Assembly (NCBI GenBank): GCA_016584305.1 | Contig: JACEEZ010001826.1 | Location: 54,883 to 118,882, forward strand | Direction of reading: 5' to 3' | Source: Chionoecetes opilio | Lineage: Eukaryota > Arthropoda > Malacostraca > Decapoda > Majidae | DNA: 64,000 nt | In this document: positions 1 through 43,375 of the stretch, piece by piece | Position numbering within the stretch: position 1 is the stretch's first letter | How the letters are laid out: each line of letters starts with the position of its first letter | Program-made: the position numbers and the translations under genes | Notes under the pieces: model-generated | What the model saw: only the letters and a program-made list of their open reading frames with translations | Databases searched by the model: none | What the model was told of the DNA's origin: nothing

Positions 1-3000
1 CCACCAGCCCTAGGATAAAAACACAAAAAAGCCCAATTTTAAAAAACACAAACAGCCTAGATAAACACACAAAAGCCTAGATAAACACACCCCCCAGCCT
101 AGATAAACACACAAAAAAGCCTAGATAAACACACCACCAGCCTAGATAAAAAACACAAAAAACCTAGATAAACACACAAAAGCCTAGATAAACCACCACC
201 AGCCTAGATAAACACACAAACAGCCCAATAAAAACAAAAAACAGCCCCGTAAACACACCAAAAACCTAGATAAAAAAAACAAAAAGCCCAGATAAACACA
301 CAAACAGCCCAGATAAACACCAAAAAAGCCAGATAAAACACAAAAAGCCTAAATAAACCACAAACAGCCCCAAAATAAAAACAGCCTAGATAAAAACACC
401 CCCAGCTGAAAAAACACACAAAAAAGCCTAGTAAACACCCCACACAAACCTAGAAAACACACACACAGCCTAGATAAACCACAAAAAGCCTAAAAACAAC
501 CCCCACCACCCAATAAAAACACAAAAAGCCCGATAAAACACCCCCCCGCCTAGATAAAAAACACACCCCCGCCTAGATAAACACCCCACACCACCTAGAT
601 AAAAAACACACAAGCCTAGATAAACACACCACCAGCCCCAAAATTAAAAACACAAACAGCCCAATAAACACCCACCAGCCCAGATAAAAAAACACAAACA
701 GCCTAGATAAACACACACACAAACCTAGAAAAACCCCCCCACCAGCCTAGAAAACACACAAACAGCCAGATTTAAAAACACACCCCGCCTAGAAAAACCC
801 ACACCCCAAAACCCAGATAAACACAAAACACCCCTAGATAAACACACACACAGCCTAATAAAAAACAAACCCCCAAACCTAGATAAACACAACCCCCCAG
901 CCTAGATAAATACACCACCAGCCCCAGATAAACACACAACCGAAAACACACCACCAGCCTAGAAAACACACCCCCAGCCAGATAAACACACAAACAGCCT
1001 AGATAAACACACCACCAGCCTAGATAAACCCCACAACAGCCTAGAAAAACACACCACAAAAAAAAACCAAAACCACCCCAGAAAAACACACACGGGCCAG
1101 GGTAAAAAAACACCACCCCCTAGATAAACAAACAAAAAAGCCTAGATAAACACCACACGCCTAGATAAAACCCCCACACAGCCCAAAATAAACACACAAA
1201 CAGCCAGATAAACACACCCCCAGCCTAGATTAAAAACCAAAAAAACACCTAGATAAACCCCACAAACAGCCCAGATAAACACACAAAAAAGCCAGATAAA
1301 ACACAAAACAACCTAGATAAACACACCACCAGCCCAATAAAAAAACCCCAAAAAGCCCAGATAAACACACCCAAACCCGCCTAGATAAACACACAAACAG
1401 CCTAGATAAAAAACACCACCCGCCTAAAATAAACCCCCCAGCCTAGATAAACCACCACCACCTAGATAAACACACAAACACCTAGATAAAAAACACACAA
1501 CCTTAGATAAAAAACACACAAAAGCCCAGAATAAACACACACACAGCCAGATAAACACACAAACAGCCCAGATAAACAAACCACCCGCCTAGATAAACAC
1601 ACCCAAAAAACCCAGATAAACACACCACCACCCTTTGATAAACACACACACAGCCTAGATAAAAACACAACAGCCCAGATAAAAAAAAACACCAAACCCA
1701 GATAAAAACACCCCCGCCTAGATAAAACCACAAACACCTAGATAAAAACACCACCAGCCTAGATAAACACACAAAAAAGGGCCCAAAAACAACACACGCC
1801 TAGATAAAAACACCACCCACCTAATAAAAATAAAAACAAACCCGCCTAGATAAAAACCCCACCCCAGCCTAGATAAACACACCCACAGCCTAGATAAAAA
1901 ACAAACACAGCCTAGATAAACCCCACACACAGCCTAGATAAACCCCCACCAAACCCAGATAAAAAACACCACAGCTAGATAAAAAACACCCCCCGCCTAG
2001 ATAAAAACCCCGCCAGATAAACACAACCCCCAGCCTTTGATAACACAAACCCCAGCCCAGAAAAACAACAACCCGCCAGATAAACACACCACCCCCCCGC
2101 CCAGAAAAAACACCAAACCCCTAGAAAACACACAAAAACCTAGATAAACACACCACCACCCCAAAAACAACAGTCTATAAAACACCACCCCCTAGAAAAA
2201 CACACAAAACCCCTAGATAAAAACACACAAGCCTAGATAAAAACACACCCCAGCCTAGATAAACCCACCCAAAAAGCCAGATAAACAAACCCCCCAGCCT
2301 AGATAAAAAACACAAACAAACTAGATAAACACACCACCAGCCAAAATAAACCCACACAAAGCCTAGATAAACACACACACAGCCAGAAAAAAAAACACAC
2401 CAAAAGCCCAGATAAACCCACCCCCAGCCTAAAATAAACACAAAAAAACAGCCCAGATTTGACCCACCCCCAGCCTAGATAAACCACCACCAGCCTAGAT
2501 AAAAAACACAAACAGCCCAAAATAAACACACCACCAGCCTAGATAAACAAAAAAACAGCCTAGATAAAACAAACCAACCCCCCACCCCAGATAAAACACA
2601 CACACCCGCCCCCGATAAACAAAAAAACAGGCCTTTGTAAAAACACCACCAGCCTAGAAAACACACAAAAAGCCCAGATTTAAAAACACAAAAGCCTTAA
2701 AAAACACACAAAAAAGCCTAGATAAAAAAACACAAACAGCCCAGATAAAAAAAACCACCAGCCTAGATAAAAACACAAAAAGTAGATAAACACACAAACA
2801 GCCCAGATAAAAAACAAAAAAAACAGCCTAGATAAAAAAACCACCAAAACCTAGATAAACACCCGCCCAGAAAAACCACCCCCAGCCTGTAAACACACAA
2901 ACAGCCTAGAAAACAACACACGCCTAGATAAACAAAACACACAGCCTAGATAAAAACACAAACAGCCCAGATAAACCACCCCCAAACCTAGATAAACAAC

Positions 3001-6000
3001 AAACACCCCAGATAAAAACACCACCAGCCTAGATAAAAACACACACAGCCCAGATTCACACAAACCCCAGCCTAGATAAACACAAACACAAGGGCCCAGA
3101 TAAAAACCCCCCAGCCCAGTAAACACACAAACAGCCTAGATAAAAACACCACCAACCTGATAAAAAAAACAAACGCCTAGATAAACACACACACGCCTAG
3201 ATAAACACAAACCCCCCGCCCAGATAAACCCAAACACCTAGATAAACACACCACAGCCTAGATAAAAAACACCACAGCCTAAAATAAACACACACACACC
3301 TAGATAAACACACACACAAACCTAGATAAAAACACCCCCCAGCCTAGTAAACACACCACCCCTAGAAAAAATTAAAACCAAAAAGCCCAGATAAAACCAG
3401 CCTAGAAAAAACACACCACCAAACCTAGAAAACACACCAAACCGCCCAGATAAACACACAAAAAGCCCAGAAAAAAACACCCCAACCCCGCCTAGATAAA
3501 AACACAAACAGCCTAGATAAACAACCAAACCCCCAAACCTAGATAAAAAACACCACCCAAACCTGATAAACCCCACAGCCTAGATAAAAACACCAAACCC
3601 GCCTAGATAAACACACAAACAGCCTAGATAAAACCACCCCAGCCTAGATAAACACAAACACCCGCCTAGATAAACAACCCCAAACAGCCTAGATAAACAC
3701 ACCCCCACCTAGATAAAAAACACAAACAGCCTAGATAAACACACCACCAGCCAAGATAACACACACACCCGCCAGATAAACCACACACGCCCAGATAAAA
3801 CCACAACAACAACCTAGATTAAAAAACCACCACCTAGATAAACCCAAAAAGCCTAGATAAAAACAACAACCCGCCTAGATAAACAAAATCAAACAGGGCC
3901 CAGATAAAACAAAAAACACAGCCCAATAAACACACCACCAGCCTAGAAAAAAAACACGAAAAAGCCTTTGTAAACACAAAACAAAAGCCTTTGATAAACA
4001 CACACACAGCCTAGATAAAAACACACACAGCCAGAAAACACACACACAGCCTAGATAAACACACCCCACCCAGGGTAAAACCCCACCCCAGCCTAGTAAC
4101 CACCCACCCGCCTAGATAAACACACAGCCTAGATTTAAAAACACCCAGCCTAGATAAAAACCAAACCACCTAGATAAACACCCCCACACCCCAAATAAAA
4201 CCCCAGCCCGTTTAAAAACAACCACCCCTAGATAAACACACCCCCCAAACCTAGATAAAAACACAGCCTAGATAAACACCCCCACCAGCCTAGATAAACA
4301 CAACACAAACCTAAAAAACACACACCAAACCTAGATAAACACACACACAGCCCCAGATAAAAAACACAACAGCCCAGATAAACAACCACCAGCCTAATAA
4401 AAAAAACCAACAGCCAAAATAAAAAACAGCCTAGATAAAAAACACCCCCAGGGCCCAGATAAAAAAAAAACAGCCTAGATAAACACACCACCACCTAGAT
4501 AAACACACACACAGCCCAATAAACACACACACAGCCTAGATTAACCACACCCCCCTTTGATAAAAACCCCCACAAACCTAGATAAACACACACGCCTAAG
4601 GGGTAAAAATACAAAACAGCCTGATAAACACCCATCAGCCCAGATAAACACACATAAAAGCCCCAGATAAACACACCCCCAGCCTAGATAAAACACACAG
4701 CCTTTTAAAAAACACACAGCCAGAAAAAACCCCACGCCCAGATAACACACCCACCACCTAGATAAGCACAAACCCCCAGCCTAGATAAAAACACCACCAG
4801 CCTAAGTTAAAAAAAACCACCAGCCTAGATAAACACCCCCGGGGTAGAAAAAAACCACCAGCCTAGATAAAAACACAAACAGCCCCCGATAAACACACCA
4901 CCCGCCTAGATAAACACAAAACCCCCAGCCAGATAAAAACACAAAACAGTCTAGATAAAAACACCACCAAACCTAGATAAACACACAAAAAGCCTAGATT
5001 TAAAAACACCACCAGCCTAGATAAACACACAAAAAAGCCCAGATAAACACACCACCAGCCTAGATAAAACACCACCACCTAGATAAAAAACACAAACAGC
5101 CCAGATAAACCCACCACCCCCTAGATAAAAACACAAACAGCCTAGATAAACACACCACCAGCCTAGATAAAACACCCCCACCAGCCTAGATAAACACACC
5201 GCCTGAAAACACACCAAAAAGCCTAGATTAAAAAACCCCCACCGCCTAGGGTAAAAAACACCAAACCGCCTGATAAAAACACAGCCTAGATAAAACCCCA
5301 AACCCCCAGCCCAGATAACACACAGCCTAATAAACACACCAAAAAGCCTAGAAAACACAAAGCCTAGATAAACACACCACCAGCCTAGTAAAACACAGCC
5401 TTTGAAAAAACACACCACCACCTAGATAAAAAACACCAAAAGCCTAGATAAACCACACACAGCCTAGATAAACACACACACAGGGCCCAGTAAAACCCCA
5501 CCACAGCCCCGATAAACAACCACCAGCCCAGATAAAAAACAGCCCCCATAAACACACCACCCACCTAGATTAAAAACACACCTAGATAAACCACCACCCC
5601 TAATAAAAAAACAGCCTAGATAAAAAACACCCCCAGCCAGATAAACACCCAGCCCAAAAAAAACAACCAAGCCTAATTTAAAAACAAAACACAGGGCCCA
5701 GATAAAAACACACAAAAGCCTAGATAAACCAACCCCCCACCACCTAGATAAAAACCCCCACCAGCCTAGATAAACACACAAGCCTAGATAAACACACACA
5801 CAAACCTAGATAAAAACACCACCAACCCAGATAAAAACACCCCACAGCCCAGATAAACACACCCAAACCGCCCAGATAAAAAACACAGCCTAGATAAAAA
5901 AACAGCCTAGAAAACCAAAACCCCCAGCCCAGATAAAAAAACCACCAGCCCAGATAAAAAACACCACCAGCCTAGATCACCCCACCACCAGGCCCCAGAT

Positions 6001-9000
6001 AAAACACACAGGGCCCAGATAAAACCCCCACCCCCAGATAAACACACAAAAGCCTAGATAAAAACAACCCCCCAGCCTAGAAACACACCCCAGCCTAGAT
6101 AAACAAAAACAAACAGCCTAGATAAACACACCCCCAGCCTAGAAAACACACCCAAAAAGGGCCAGATAAACACACCACCACTAGATAAAAACACAAAACA
6201 GCCTGATAAAAACCCCACAAACCAGATAAAAAACACCACCAGCCTAGATAAACACACAAAAAGCCTAGAAAACACAAAAAGCCTAGATAAAAACACAAAC
6301 AGCCTAATAAACCACCACCAAACCTAGATAAACACAAACCCCAGCCTAGATAAACACACCAAAAAGCCTAATAAACACCCCCACCAGCCCCAGAAAAACC
6401 CCAAAGAGGCCAGATAAACCCCACATTTTCAGCCCAGATAAACCACACACAGGGCCCAATAAAAAACAAAACAGCCTAGAAAAACCCCACCACCCCGCCC
6501 AGATAAAAAAACACCAACCCGCCCCAGATAAACACACAAAAAGCCTAGCCAAACACACAACCAAACCCAGATAAACACACCACCAACCAATAACCACACC
6601 CAAACCTAGATAAAACACACACAGCCTAGATAAACACACACACAGCCCAGATAAAAACCCCAAAAAAAGCCCCGATAAACACACACAACAAACCTAGATA
6701 AACACACCACCCCCCTAGAAAACCACCCAAAAAGCCTAATAAACCCACAAACAGCCTAGATAAAAAACACCACCAGCCCCAGATAAACACCCACCAGCCC
6801 AAAATAAAAACACCCCCCAGCCTAATAAACACACAAACAAACCTAGATAAAAACACCACCCCCTAGATAAACACACCCCCAAACCTAGATAAACACACCA
6901 CCCCGCCTAGTAAACCCCAAAAAAACAGCCAATAAACAAACCACCAGCCTAGATAAACAAAAAAAACCCGCCTAGAAAAAAAACACCAAACCCGCCTAGA
7001 AAAAAAAAACCACAAAAAAGCCCAAATAAACACACAACCAGCCAGAAAACACCACCAGCCTAGATAAAAAACACCCCACAGCCTAGATAAACACGCACCC
7101 CCGCCCAGATAAAAAAACGGGCACACAGCCTAATAAAAAACGCACACAGCCTAGATAAACACACCCCCAGCCTAGAAAACACACCACCAGCCTAATAAAA
7201 AACACGCCTGAAAAACCACCCCCGGGCCCGATAAACACACCACCAGCCTGAAAACACAAAACACAGCCTAGATAAAACCCCACACACAGCCAGATAAAAC
7301 CCCACCACCAGCTTAGATAAACACACAAACCGCCCGTAAACACACCCCAAAAGGGCCCAGATAAACACACAAACAACTAGAAAAACACACCACCAGCCAG
7401 ATAAACACACCACCCAGCCCAATAAAAACACACCCAAAACCAGATAAAAACACCACCCGCCTTGATAAAAAAACACCCAACCTAGATAAACACAAAAAAC
7501 AGCCTAGATAAAAACACCCCAAAAGCCGAAATTTAAAAACACCACCAGCCTAAAAAAACACACCCCCCAGCCCAGATAAACACACCCCAGCCTAGATAAA
7601 AACCCCCACACAGCCCCAGATAAACACACCCCCAGCCTTGATAAACACACCACCAGCCTAGATAAAAACACACACAGCCTAGATAAACACACCACCCCGC
7701 CTAGATAAACACACGCCTAAAATAAACACAACCAGCCTTAAAAAACACCCACCAGCCTAGATAAAAAACACACACAGCCTAGATAAACCACACCAAACCC
7801 GCCTTTAAAAAACACACCCCCAGCTAAAATAAAAAACACCACCAGCCTAAATAAACACACCCAAAAAGGGCCCAGATAAACACACCACCCCCCTAGATAA
7901 AAACACCACCAGCCTAGATAAACACACCACCAGCCTAGATAAACACACCACCAGCCTAGATAAACCCACACCCGCCTAGATAAAACCCCAAACACAGCCT
8001 TAAAATAAAAAACACCCCCCAGCCTAGGGTTTAAAAACACACACAGGGCCCAGATAAAAAAAAACCGGGCCCCCATAACCCCACACACACAACCCCAGAT
8101 AAACACACCACCCGCCCAGATAAAACCAAAAAACAACCTAGATAAACAACCACCAGCCTAGATAAAAAAAACCCCCAGCCTTTGATAAAAAACACACACA
8201 CCTAGATAAACGCACCAAAACAGCCTAGATAAACACACACAGCCTAGATAAACCACCACCAGCCTAGATAAAAAACCCCCCAGCCCAGATAAAAAACACA
8301 CAGCCTAGATAACCCAAAAGCCTAGAAAAAACCCCACCACCAGCCCAGAAAAAAAACACCAACCCGCCTAGAAAACCACCCCCAGCCCAATAAAAACACC
8401 ACCACCTGATAAACACACAGCCTAATAAAAAACCCACACAGCCTAATAAACACACCAAACCCGCCAGTAAACACACAGCCTAGATAAACACACAAAACAG
8501 CCTAGATAAACACACCACAGCCTAGATAAAAAACACAACCCAGGAAAACAACCCCCAGCCTAGATAAACCCTTTCCACCAGCCCCAGATAAAAAACAACC
8601 CGCCAGAAAAACAAAACACACAGGGCCCCAGATAAAACACACAACCCCCAGATAAAAAAAACAAAAAGCCTAGATAAACACACCCTACCAGATAAAAAAC
8701 ACCACCGCCCAGATAAAACCCCCGCCTAGATAAAAACACAAACAGGGTAGAAAACAAACACCAGCCTAGAAAACACACCACCAGCCTAGGGAAAAAACAC
8801 CCGCCCCAGATTTAAAAACCCCCCAACCCCTAGATTTTAAAAACAAAACACAGCCCAGATAAAAACACACACACCTAGAAAAACCCCACACACAGCCTAG
8901 ATAAACACCCCCACACACCTAGATAAACACACAACAGCCTAAAATAAACACAACCCAAAAAGCCAGATAAAAACACAAACAGCCTAGATAAAAAACACAC

Positions 9001-12000
9001 ACAGCCCAAAAAAGCACACAGCCTAGAAAACACCCAGCCTAGATAAACCACAAACAGCCAGATAAACACAACCCCCCCAGCCCAGGTAAAACAAAAAACC
9101 ACCAGCCAAAATAAACACACGCCTAGATAAACAAAACCCCCCAACCTAAAAAAACACAAAAACCTAAATAAAAAAACATTTCAAAAGGGCCCAGATAAAA
9201 AACACACCCAGCCCAGATAAAAAACACACCCAGCTAGATAAAACCCCACACACACCTAGATAAAAAACAAACAAACCTAGATAAACACACAAACACCTAG
9301 ATTAAAACCACAAAAAGCCTAGAAAACACATCCCGCCTTGTAAAAACACCCCTAGCCTAGATAAAACACAAACCGGGCCCAGATAAAAAAACCCCCAACC
9401 CCCCTAGATAAACACACACCCCCGCCCAATTTAAAAACACCACCAGCCTAGATTTAAAAAAAAAAGCGCCCAAAATAAAAACACAAAACAGCCTAGAAAA
9501 AACACCACCACCCTAGATAAACCCCACAAAAAGCCCCAGAAAACCCACACACGCCTAGATAAAAACACCAAACCGGGCCCAGATAAAAAAAAACCACCAG
9601 CCTAGATAAACACACCCCCCCCCCTAGATAAACAAAACACCACAGCCTAGATAACCCCCCACCCAAACCCGCCTAGATTTAAAAACACCCCCCCACCTAG
9701 ATTAAAAACCCCCCACCGCCCCAGAAAAAAAACCCCAAACCCCGAAAAACACCAACCCCCTAGATAAACACCCACCCCCCCCTAGATAAAAAACACCACC
9801 ACCTAGAAAAAAAACAAACCCCCCCCCCCAGATTTAAACCCCCCACCAGCCAGATAAACAAAACACACAGCCCCAGATTTAAAACACCACCAGCCAGATA
9901 AAAAACACCACCAAACCTAGAAAACCCCACCACCAGCCCAAATAAACCCCACCACCAGCCAGTTAAAAACCCCCCCCCAGCCTAGATAAAAACCCACCAC
10001 CCCCAGAATTAAAAACACACACAGCCTAGAAAAACAAAACCCCCAGCCCCAGATAAAACACACCCCCCAGCCCCAGAAAAACACCCCCCAAAAACAGCCT
10101 AGATAAACAACCAAACCCGCCCAGATAAAACACACCCAACCCCCTAGATAAACAACCACCAGCCTAGATTAAAAACACCCCCAGCCCAGATAAACACACA
10201 CCACCTAATAAACACACACACAGCCCAGATTTAAAAACCCCACACAGCCCAGATAAACACACCCCCGCCTTTGATAAAAACCCCCAGCCTAGATAAACAC
10301 ACCCACAGCCAAAAAAACACAAAAACCGCCTAGATTAAAAAACACAAACAGCCCCAAAATAAACACACACAGCCTAGATAAACCAAACAGCCCAGATAAA
10401 AACCCCCAAAAAAGCCTAGATAAACCCCCCACAGTAGATAAACACACCACCCGCCTAGAAAAAACAAACACACAGATAAAAAACACCAAAAACCCCCAGC
10501 CTAGATTAAAAAACACCACCCCCCCTAGATAAAAACACAGCCTAGGTAAACACACCACCGCCCAGATAAACACCACCAGAAAACACAAAACCCCCAGGCC
10601 CCCCGATAAAAAACACCACCAAACCAGATAAACACCCACCAGCCCCAGATAAACACACACACAGCCCAGATAAACACACCAACCCGCCTAGATAAAAAAC
10701 CACACCACCCTAGATAAAAAAACACACAAGCCTAGATAAACACACAGCCTAGATAAAAAAACACCACCACCCAGATAAACCCCACAGCCAGATAAAAACA
10801 CACACGCCTAATAAACACACCACCCCGCCTAGATAAACACACCACCCGCCTAGATAAACACCCCCCAGCCCGGGTAAACACACAGCCTAGATAAAACACA
10901 CAAAAAACCTAGAAAAACCCCACACACCTAGATAAAAAAAACACCCCAAACCCAGATAAACCCCACACAAAACCCCAAAATAAAACACACACAAAGCCTA
11001 GATAAACCACCACCACCTAGATAAACACACCACCAGCCCAGATAAAAAAAACCCCCCAAACCTGATAAAACAAGCCCAGATAAAAAACACCACCCAGCCT
11101 AGATAAACACACACACAGCCTAGATAAACCAAAACCACCAAAACCTAGATAAACACACAGCCTAGATAAAAACACCCCACCTAGATAAAACAAACAGCCT
11201 AGATAAACACACCCCCAGCCAATAAAACACACCCGCCTAGATAAAAAAACAAACAGCCTAGATAAACAACACACCCGCCTTAAAAAACCCCACCACCAGC
11301 CTAGATAAACACAAACAAAGCCTAGATAAAAACAAAAAACAAACCTAGATAAACACACCACCAGCCAGATAAAAACACAAAAAAGCCTAGTAAACCACAC
11401 ACAGCCCAGAAAACACACACACAGCCTAGAAAACACCGGGCCCAGATAAACCCCACCCGCCTAGATTAAAAAACCAGCCAGATAAACACACACAAGCCTT
11501 TAAAAAACACACACAAACCCGCCCGATAAAACACACAAACAGCCTAGATAAAACCCCAAAACAAGCCTAGGGTAAACACACAAACAGCCTAGAAAAAAAC
11601 ACCACCAGCCTAGATAAACACAACCCCCAGCCAATAAACCCCAAACCCCCAGCCTAGATAAACACACCACAGCCTAGATAAACACACACCCAACCCAGAT
11701 AAACCCCACACACAGCCTAGAAAAAAACCCCACCACCAGCCCAGTTTAAAAAAAACACACAGCCTAGAAAACACACCCCACCTTTGATAAACCCCCACAC
11801 ACCCGCCTAGATAAACAAAACCAAACCCGCCTAGATAAACCCCCCACCCCCCCCCAATAAAAAACCCCCACCCCCTAGATAAAAAACCCACCAAACCCAG
11901 ATAAAAACACACACAGCCTAGATAAAAAACACACACAGCCTAGGGTAAAACCAAAACGCCCAGATAAAACCACCACCCCGCCTAGATAAACACACCACCA

Positions 12001-15000
12001 GCCTAGATAAACACACACAGCCTAGATAAACACACAAAACCGAAAAACACCCCCACCAAACCCAGATAAACAAAACCACCAGCCTAGATAAACCCCACAC
12101 CACCTAGATAAACACACCACCCCCTAGATAAAAACACAGCCCAATAAAACACACCCAGCCAGATAAACACACCACCAGCCTAGATAAACACACAGCCTGA
12201 TAAACACACACAAAGCCTAGATAAACACCAACAGCCCAGATAAACACACAGCCCCAGAAAAAACCCCCCACCCCCCAGCCTAATAAAAATAACCCCCAGC
12301 CTAGATAAACACACAGCCCCAGATAAACACACACACAAAACCTAAATAAACACACACACAGCCTAGATAAACACACAAACAGCCTAGTAAACACACCACC
12401 AGCCTGATAAAAAACACCCCCACCTAGATAAAAAACACAGCCTAGATTTAAAAAAAACAAACAGGGCCCAGATAAAAAACACCACCAGGGCCCAGATTAA
12501 AAAACCCCAAAACCTAGAAAAACCACCAACAGCCTAAAATAAACACCCAACAGCCTAGAAAAAACACACACACAGCCTAGATAAAAAACACACACACCTA
12601 GAAAAACCCCCACAGCCTTTGATAAACCACACAAAGCCTAGATAAACACACACACAGGGCCTTTGATAAAAAAACACAAAAAGCCTAGATAAAAAACACA
12701 AATAGCCTAAAAAACACACACAAAGCCTAGATAAACACACAGCCTAGAAAACACACAGCCTAGATAAAAACACAAAAGCCTGATAAAAAACCCCCACCCA
12801 AACCCAGAAAAAAACACCCCACCAGCTAGATAAAAACACAGCCTAGATAAACCCACCACCAGGGCCAGATAAACACACAAAAAAGCCTAGATTTAAAAAA
12901 AAACACAGCCCAGATAAAAACACACACCTAGAAAAAAACAAAACACCCGCCTAAAAAAACACCACACAGCCTAGATAAAACACAAACAGCCTAGATAAAC
13001 ACACAAACAGCCAGAAAAAACACCAAACACCTAAATAAAAAACACCAAAAACCTAGATAAAACACAAACCCGCCTAGAAAAAAAACCCAAACCCGCCTAG
13101 ATAAACCCCAACATCAGCCTGATAAAAAACACCCCCTACCTTTGATAAACACACCCCCGCCTAGATAAAAAACCCCCCACCTAGATAAACACAAAACAAA
13201 AGGGCCCAGAAAACACACCCCTAGCCTAATAAAAACACCACCAAACCCCAGATAAAAACACAAACAGCCTAGATAAACACACCACCCCCTAGATAAAAAA
13301 CACCACCACCTAGATAAAAACAAAACCGCCTAGATAAAACACCACCCAAACCCCCAGATAAAAACACAAACACCTTTGATAAACCCCAACCCCAGCCCAG
13401 ATAAAACCCCAAAACCCCCACCCTAGATAAAACACAAACAGCCTAGTAAACACACCACCAGCCTAATAAACACACCATAGCCCAGATAAACACAAAACCC
13501 CCAAACCCAGGGAAAACAAAAGCCTAGATAAAACAAAAAAAAGCCCCAGATAAAAAACACCACCGGGCCCAAATAAAAAACACCCCCAGCCCAGATAAAA
13601 CCCCCACCACCACCTAGATAAACCCCCCCAAAAAGCCTAGATAAAAAAACCCCCCAGCCTAGATAAAAACACACACAGCCTAGATAAACACACCACCAGC
13701 CTAGATAAACACACCCCCAAGGGCCCAGATAAAAAAAAAACAGCCTAGATAAAACACACCACCGCCTAGATAAACCCCACCACCCGCCAGATAAAAAAAC
13801 CACCACCTAGAAAACACACAAACGCCCCAGATAAACAAAACCACCAGCCTAGATAAACACACAAACCGGGCCCAGATAAACCACCCCCAGCCTGATAAAC
13901 ACACCCCCAACCAGTAAACCACCACCACCCCAGAAAAACCACCACCAGCCTAGATAAAAACACCCCCCGCCTAGATAAAAACACCAAAACCCTTTGATTT
14001 AAAAAAAAACCACACCTAGATAAAAAAACACCCAAAAGCCCAGTAAAAAACACCACCAGCCTAGATAAACACACACACCGCCTAGGGTAAAACCCCCCAC
14101 CAGCCTAGATAAAACAAAACCACAGGCCCCAGTAAAACACCACCAGCCTAGTAAACAAACCCAGCCCAGATAAACAAAACACACAGCCTAGATAAACCCC
14201 ACCCCACCAAACCCCGAAAACCCCACACACAGCCCAGATTTAAAAACACAGCCAGGGTAAAAACCCCCCACCCCCTAGATAAAACCCCACAGCCTAGAAA
14301 AAACACACAAAAAGCCAGAAAAAACCACAAAAACAGCCAGATAAAACCCACAGCCTAGATAAACACAAAAAACCAAACCCAAAATAAACACACACACAGC
14401 CCAGATAAACACACCACCAGCCTAGGGTAAACACCCCACAGCCCCTAGATAAAAAAACACACAAACCAGAAAACACCCAAAGCCTAAAAAACACACCACC
14501 AGCCTAGATAAACACCAGCCTAGATAAACAAAACCACCAGCCCAGATAAACACACAGCCTAGATAAACCCCACCCCCCAGCCCCAGATAAAAAACACCAA
14601 ACCCCCTTAGGGTAAAAACACCCCCAGCCCAGATAAAAAACCCCACACAGCCTTTGATAAACAAACCACCACCTAGATAAACACCCAAAGCCTAGATAAA
14701 CACACACACAGCCTAGATAAAAAAAATAGCCTAGATAAACACACCCCAGCCTAGATAAAAAAAAACGCCTAGATCAAAAAAACACACAGCCTAGAAAAAA
14801 CCACCACCAGCCTAGATAAACACACCACCAGCCCAGATAAACACACAGCCTAGATAAACACCAAACAGCCTAGATAAAAAAACACCCCCAAACCTAGATA
14901 AACAAAAAAAACAGCCAGATAAACACACCCCACAGCCTAGATAAACACACACAAAAAGCTAAAATAAAAACACCACCCGCCCAGGAAAAAACCCCACCAC

Positions 15001-16110
15001 CCTAGATAAAAAACACCACCCCGCCGGGTAAACACACAGCCTAGATAAAAAAACCCCCACCCGCCTAGATAAACACCCACAGCCCCAGAAAAACACAAAC
15101 CCCCAAACCTAGATAAAAACACAGCCAGGGTAAAAACACCACCACCTAGATAAACACACGCCTAGATAAAAAACACCACCAGCCTGATAAAACACAGCCT
15201 AGATAAACAACAAACGCCTAGAAAAAACAACAAACAAGGGCCCAGATAAACACACCACCGCCCAGATAAACACACACACAGCCTAGAAAAAACACCCCCA
15301 AAAAGCCTGGATAACCCAAACAGGGCCCAGATAAACACACCACCCGCCAGATAAAAAACACCCCCAGCCTAAAATAAAACACAAACAGCCTAATAAACAA
15401 CAAAAAACACCCTAGATAAAACACACAAAAACCTAGATAAACACACCAAAAACCTAGATAAACACACAAACAGCCCAGATAAAACCCCACCACCCCCCCA
15501 GATAAACAACAAAAAAGCCTAGATAAACAACAAACGCCCAGAAAACCCCACACACAGCCTAGATAAAACACACAGCCTAGATAAAAAACACCACCAGCCC
15601 AGAAAAAACACCCCCACCCGCCTAGAAAAAACCCACAAAAAAACCTAGATAAACCACAAAACAGCCCCAAAATAAACACAACCCCCCAGCCCCAGATAAA
15701 ACAAAACCACCGGTAATAAACCCCACCCAAAAAGCCTAGATAAAAAACACCAAAAAAGCCTAATAAACACACAAAAAAGCCTAGATAAAAACACAGCCTA
15801 GATAAAAACCCCCAAAAAAGCCTAGAAAAAAAAACACACACAGCCTAGATAAAAACCCCCAGGGCCCAAAAAAACACACAAACAGCCTAGTAAACCCCAC
15901 AAACAGCCAGATTTAAAAACACCACAGGGCCCAGATAAAAAACACAAAAAGCCCAGATAAAAAACACAGCCAGTAAAACACCCCAGCCTAGATAAACACA
16001 CCACCACCTAATAAACACACAAAAAGGGCCCCGATAAAAACACAACCCAGATAAAAACCCCCACCAAACCTAGATAAAAACACAAAAAGCCTAGATAAAC
16101 ACCCACACAC
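1..16110. repeat. 21-bp minisatellite, about 16 kb, runs off left edge
   Basis: A noisy array with nominal 21-base unit AGCCTAGATAAACACACCAC(C), varying at the CACCACC/CACAAAC end, runs for about 16.1 kb and perhaps 750 copies. Variants such as GGGCCCAGATAAA and GCCTTTGATAAA recur throughout, and single-base indels are frequent. Because 21 is divisible by three, the minus strand carries many open frames with a seven-residue period (CVYLGWW-like). These are repeat translations, not genes. No unique sequence longer than a unit or two is seen inside. The array begins about 20 bases past the donor of TMEM164 exon 5, so it is intronic. Confidence 0.95.
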
Positions 16111-16130
16111 CCGCACACACACACCCTCAC

Positions 16131-43355
<27,225 letters not shown>

Positions 43356-43375
43356 TCTGCTGGGTGAAGGGGTGC

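Noticed and set aside
204..16080. Many minus-strand open frames with VYLG / CVYLGWW heptad repeats
   Set aside because: They are translations of a 21-base minisatellite, whose period divisible by three keeps frames open. No unique sequence, codon bias or splice context supports them.
1..16110. CRISPR array
   Set aside because: Units are contiguous with no unique spacers of constant length, and the surrounding sequence is clearly eukaryotic.
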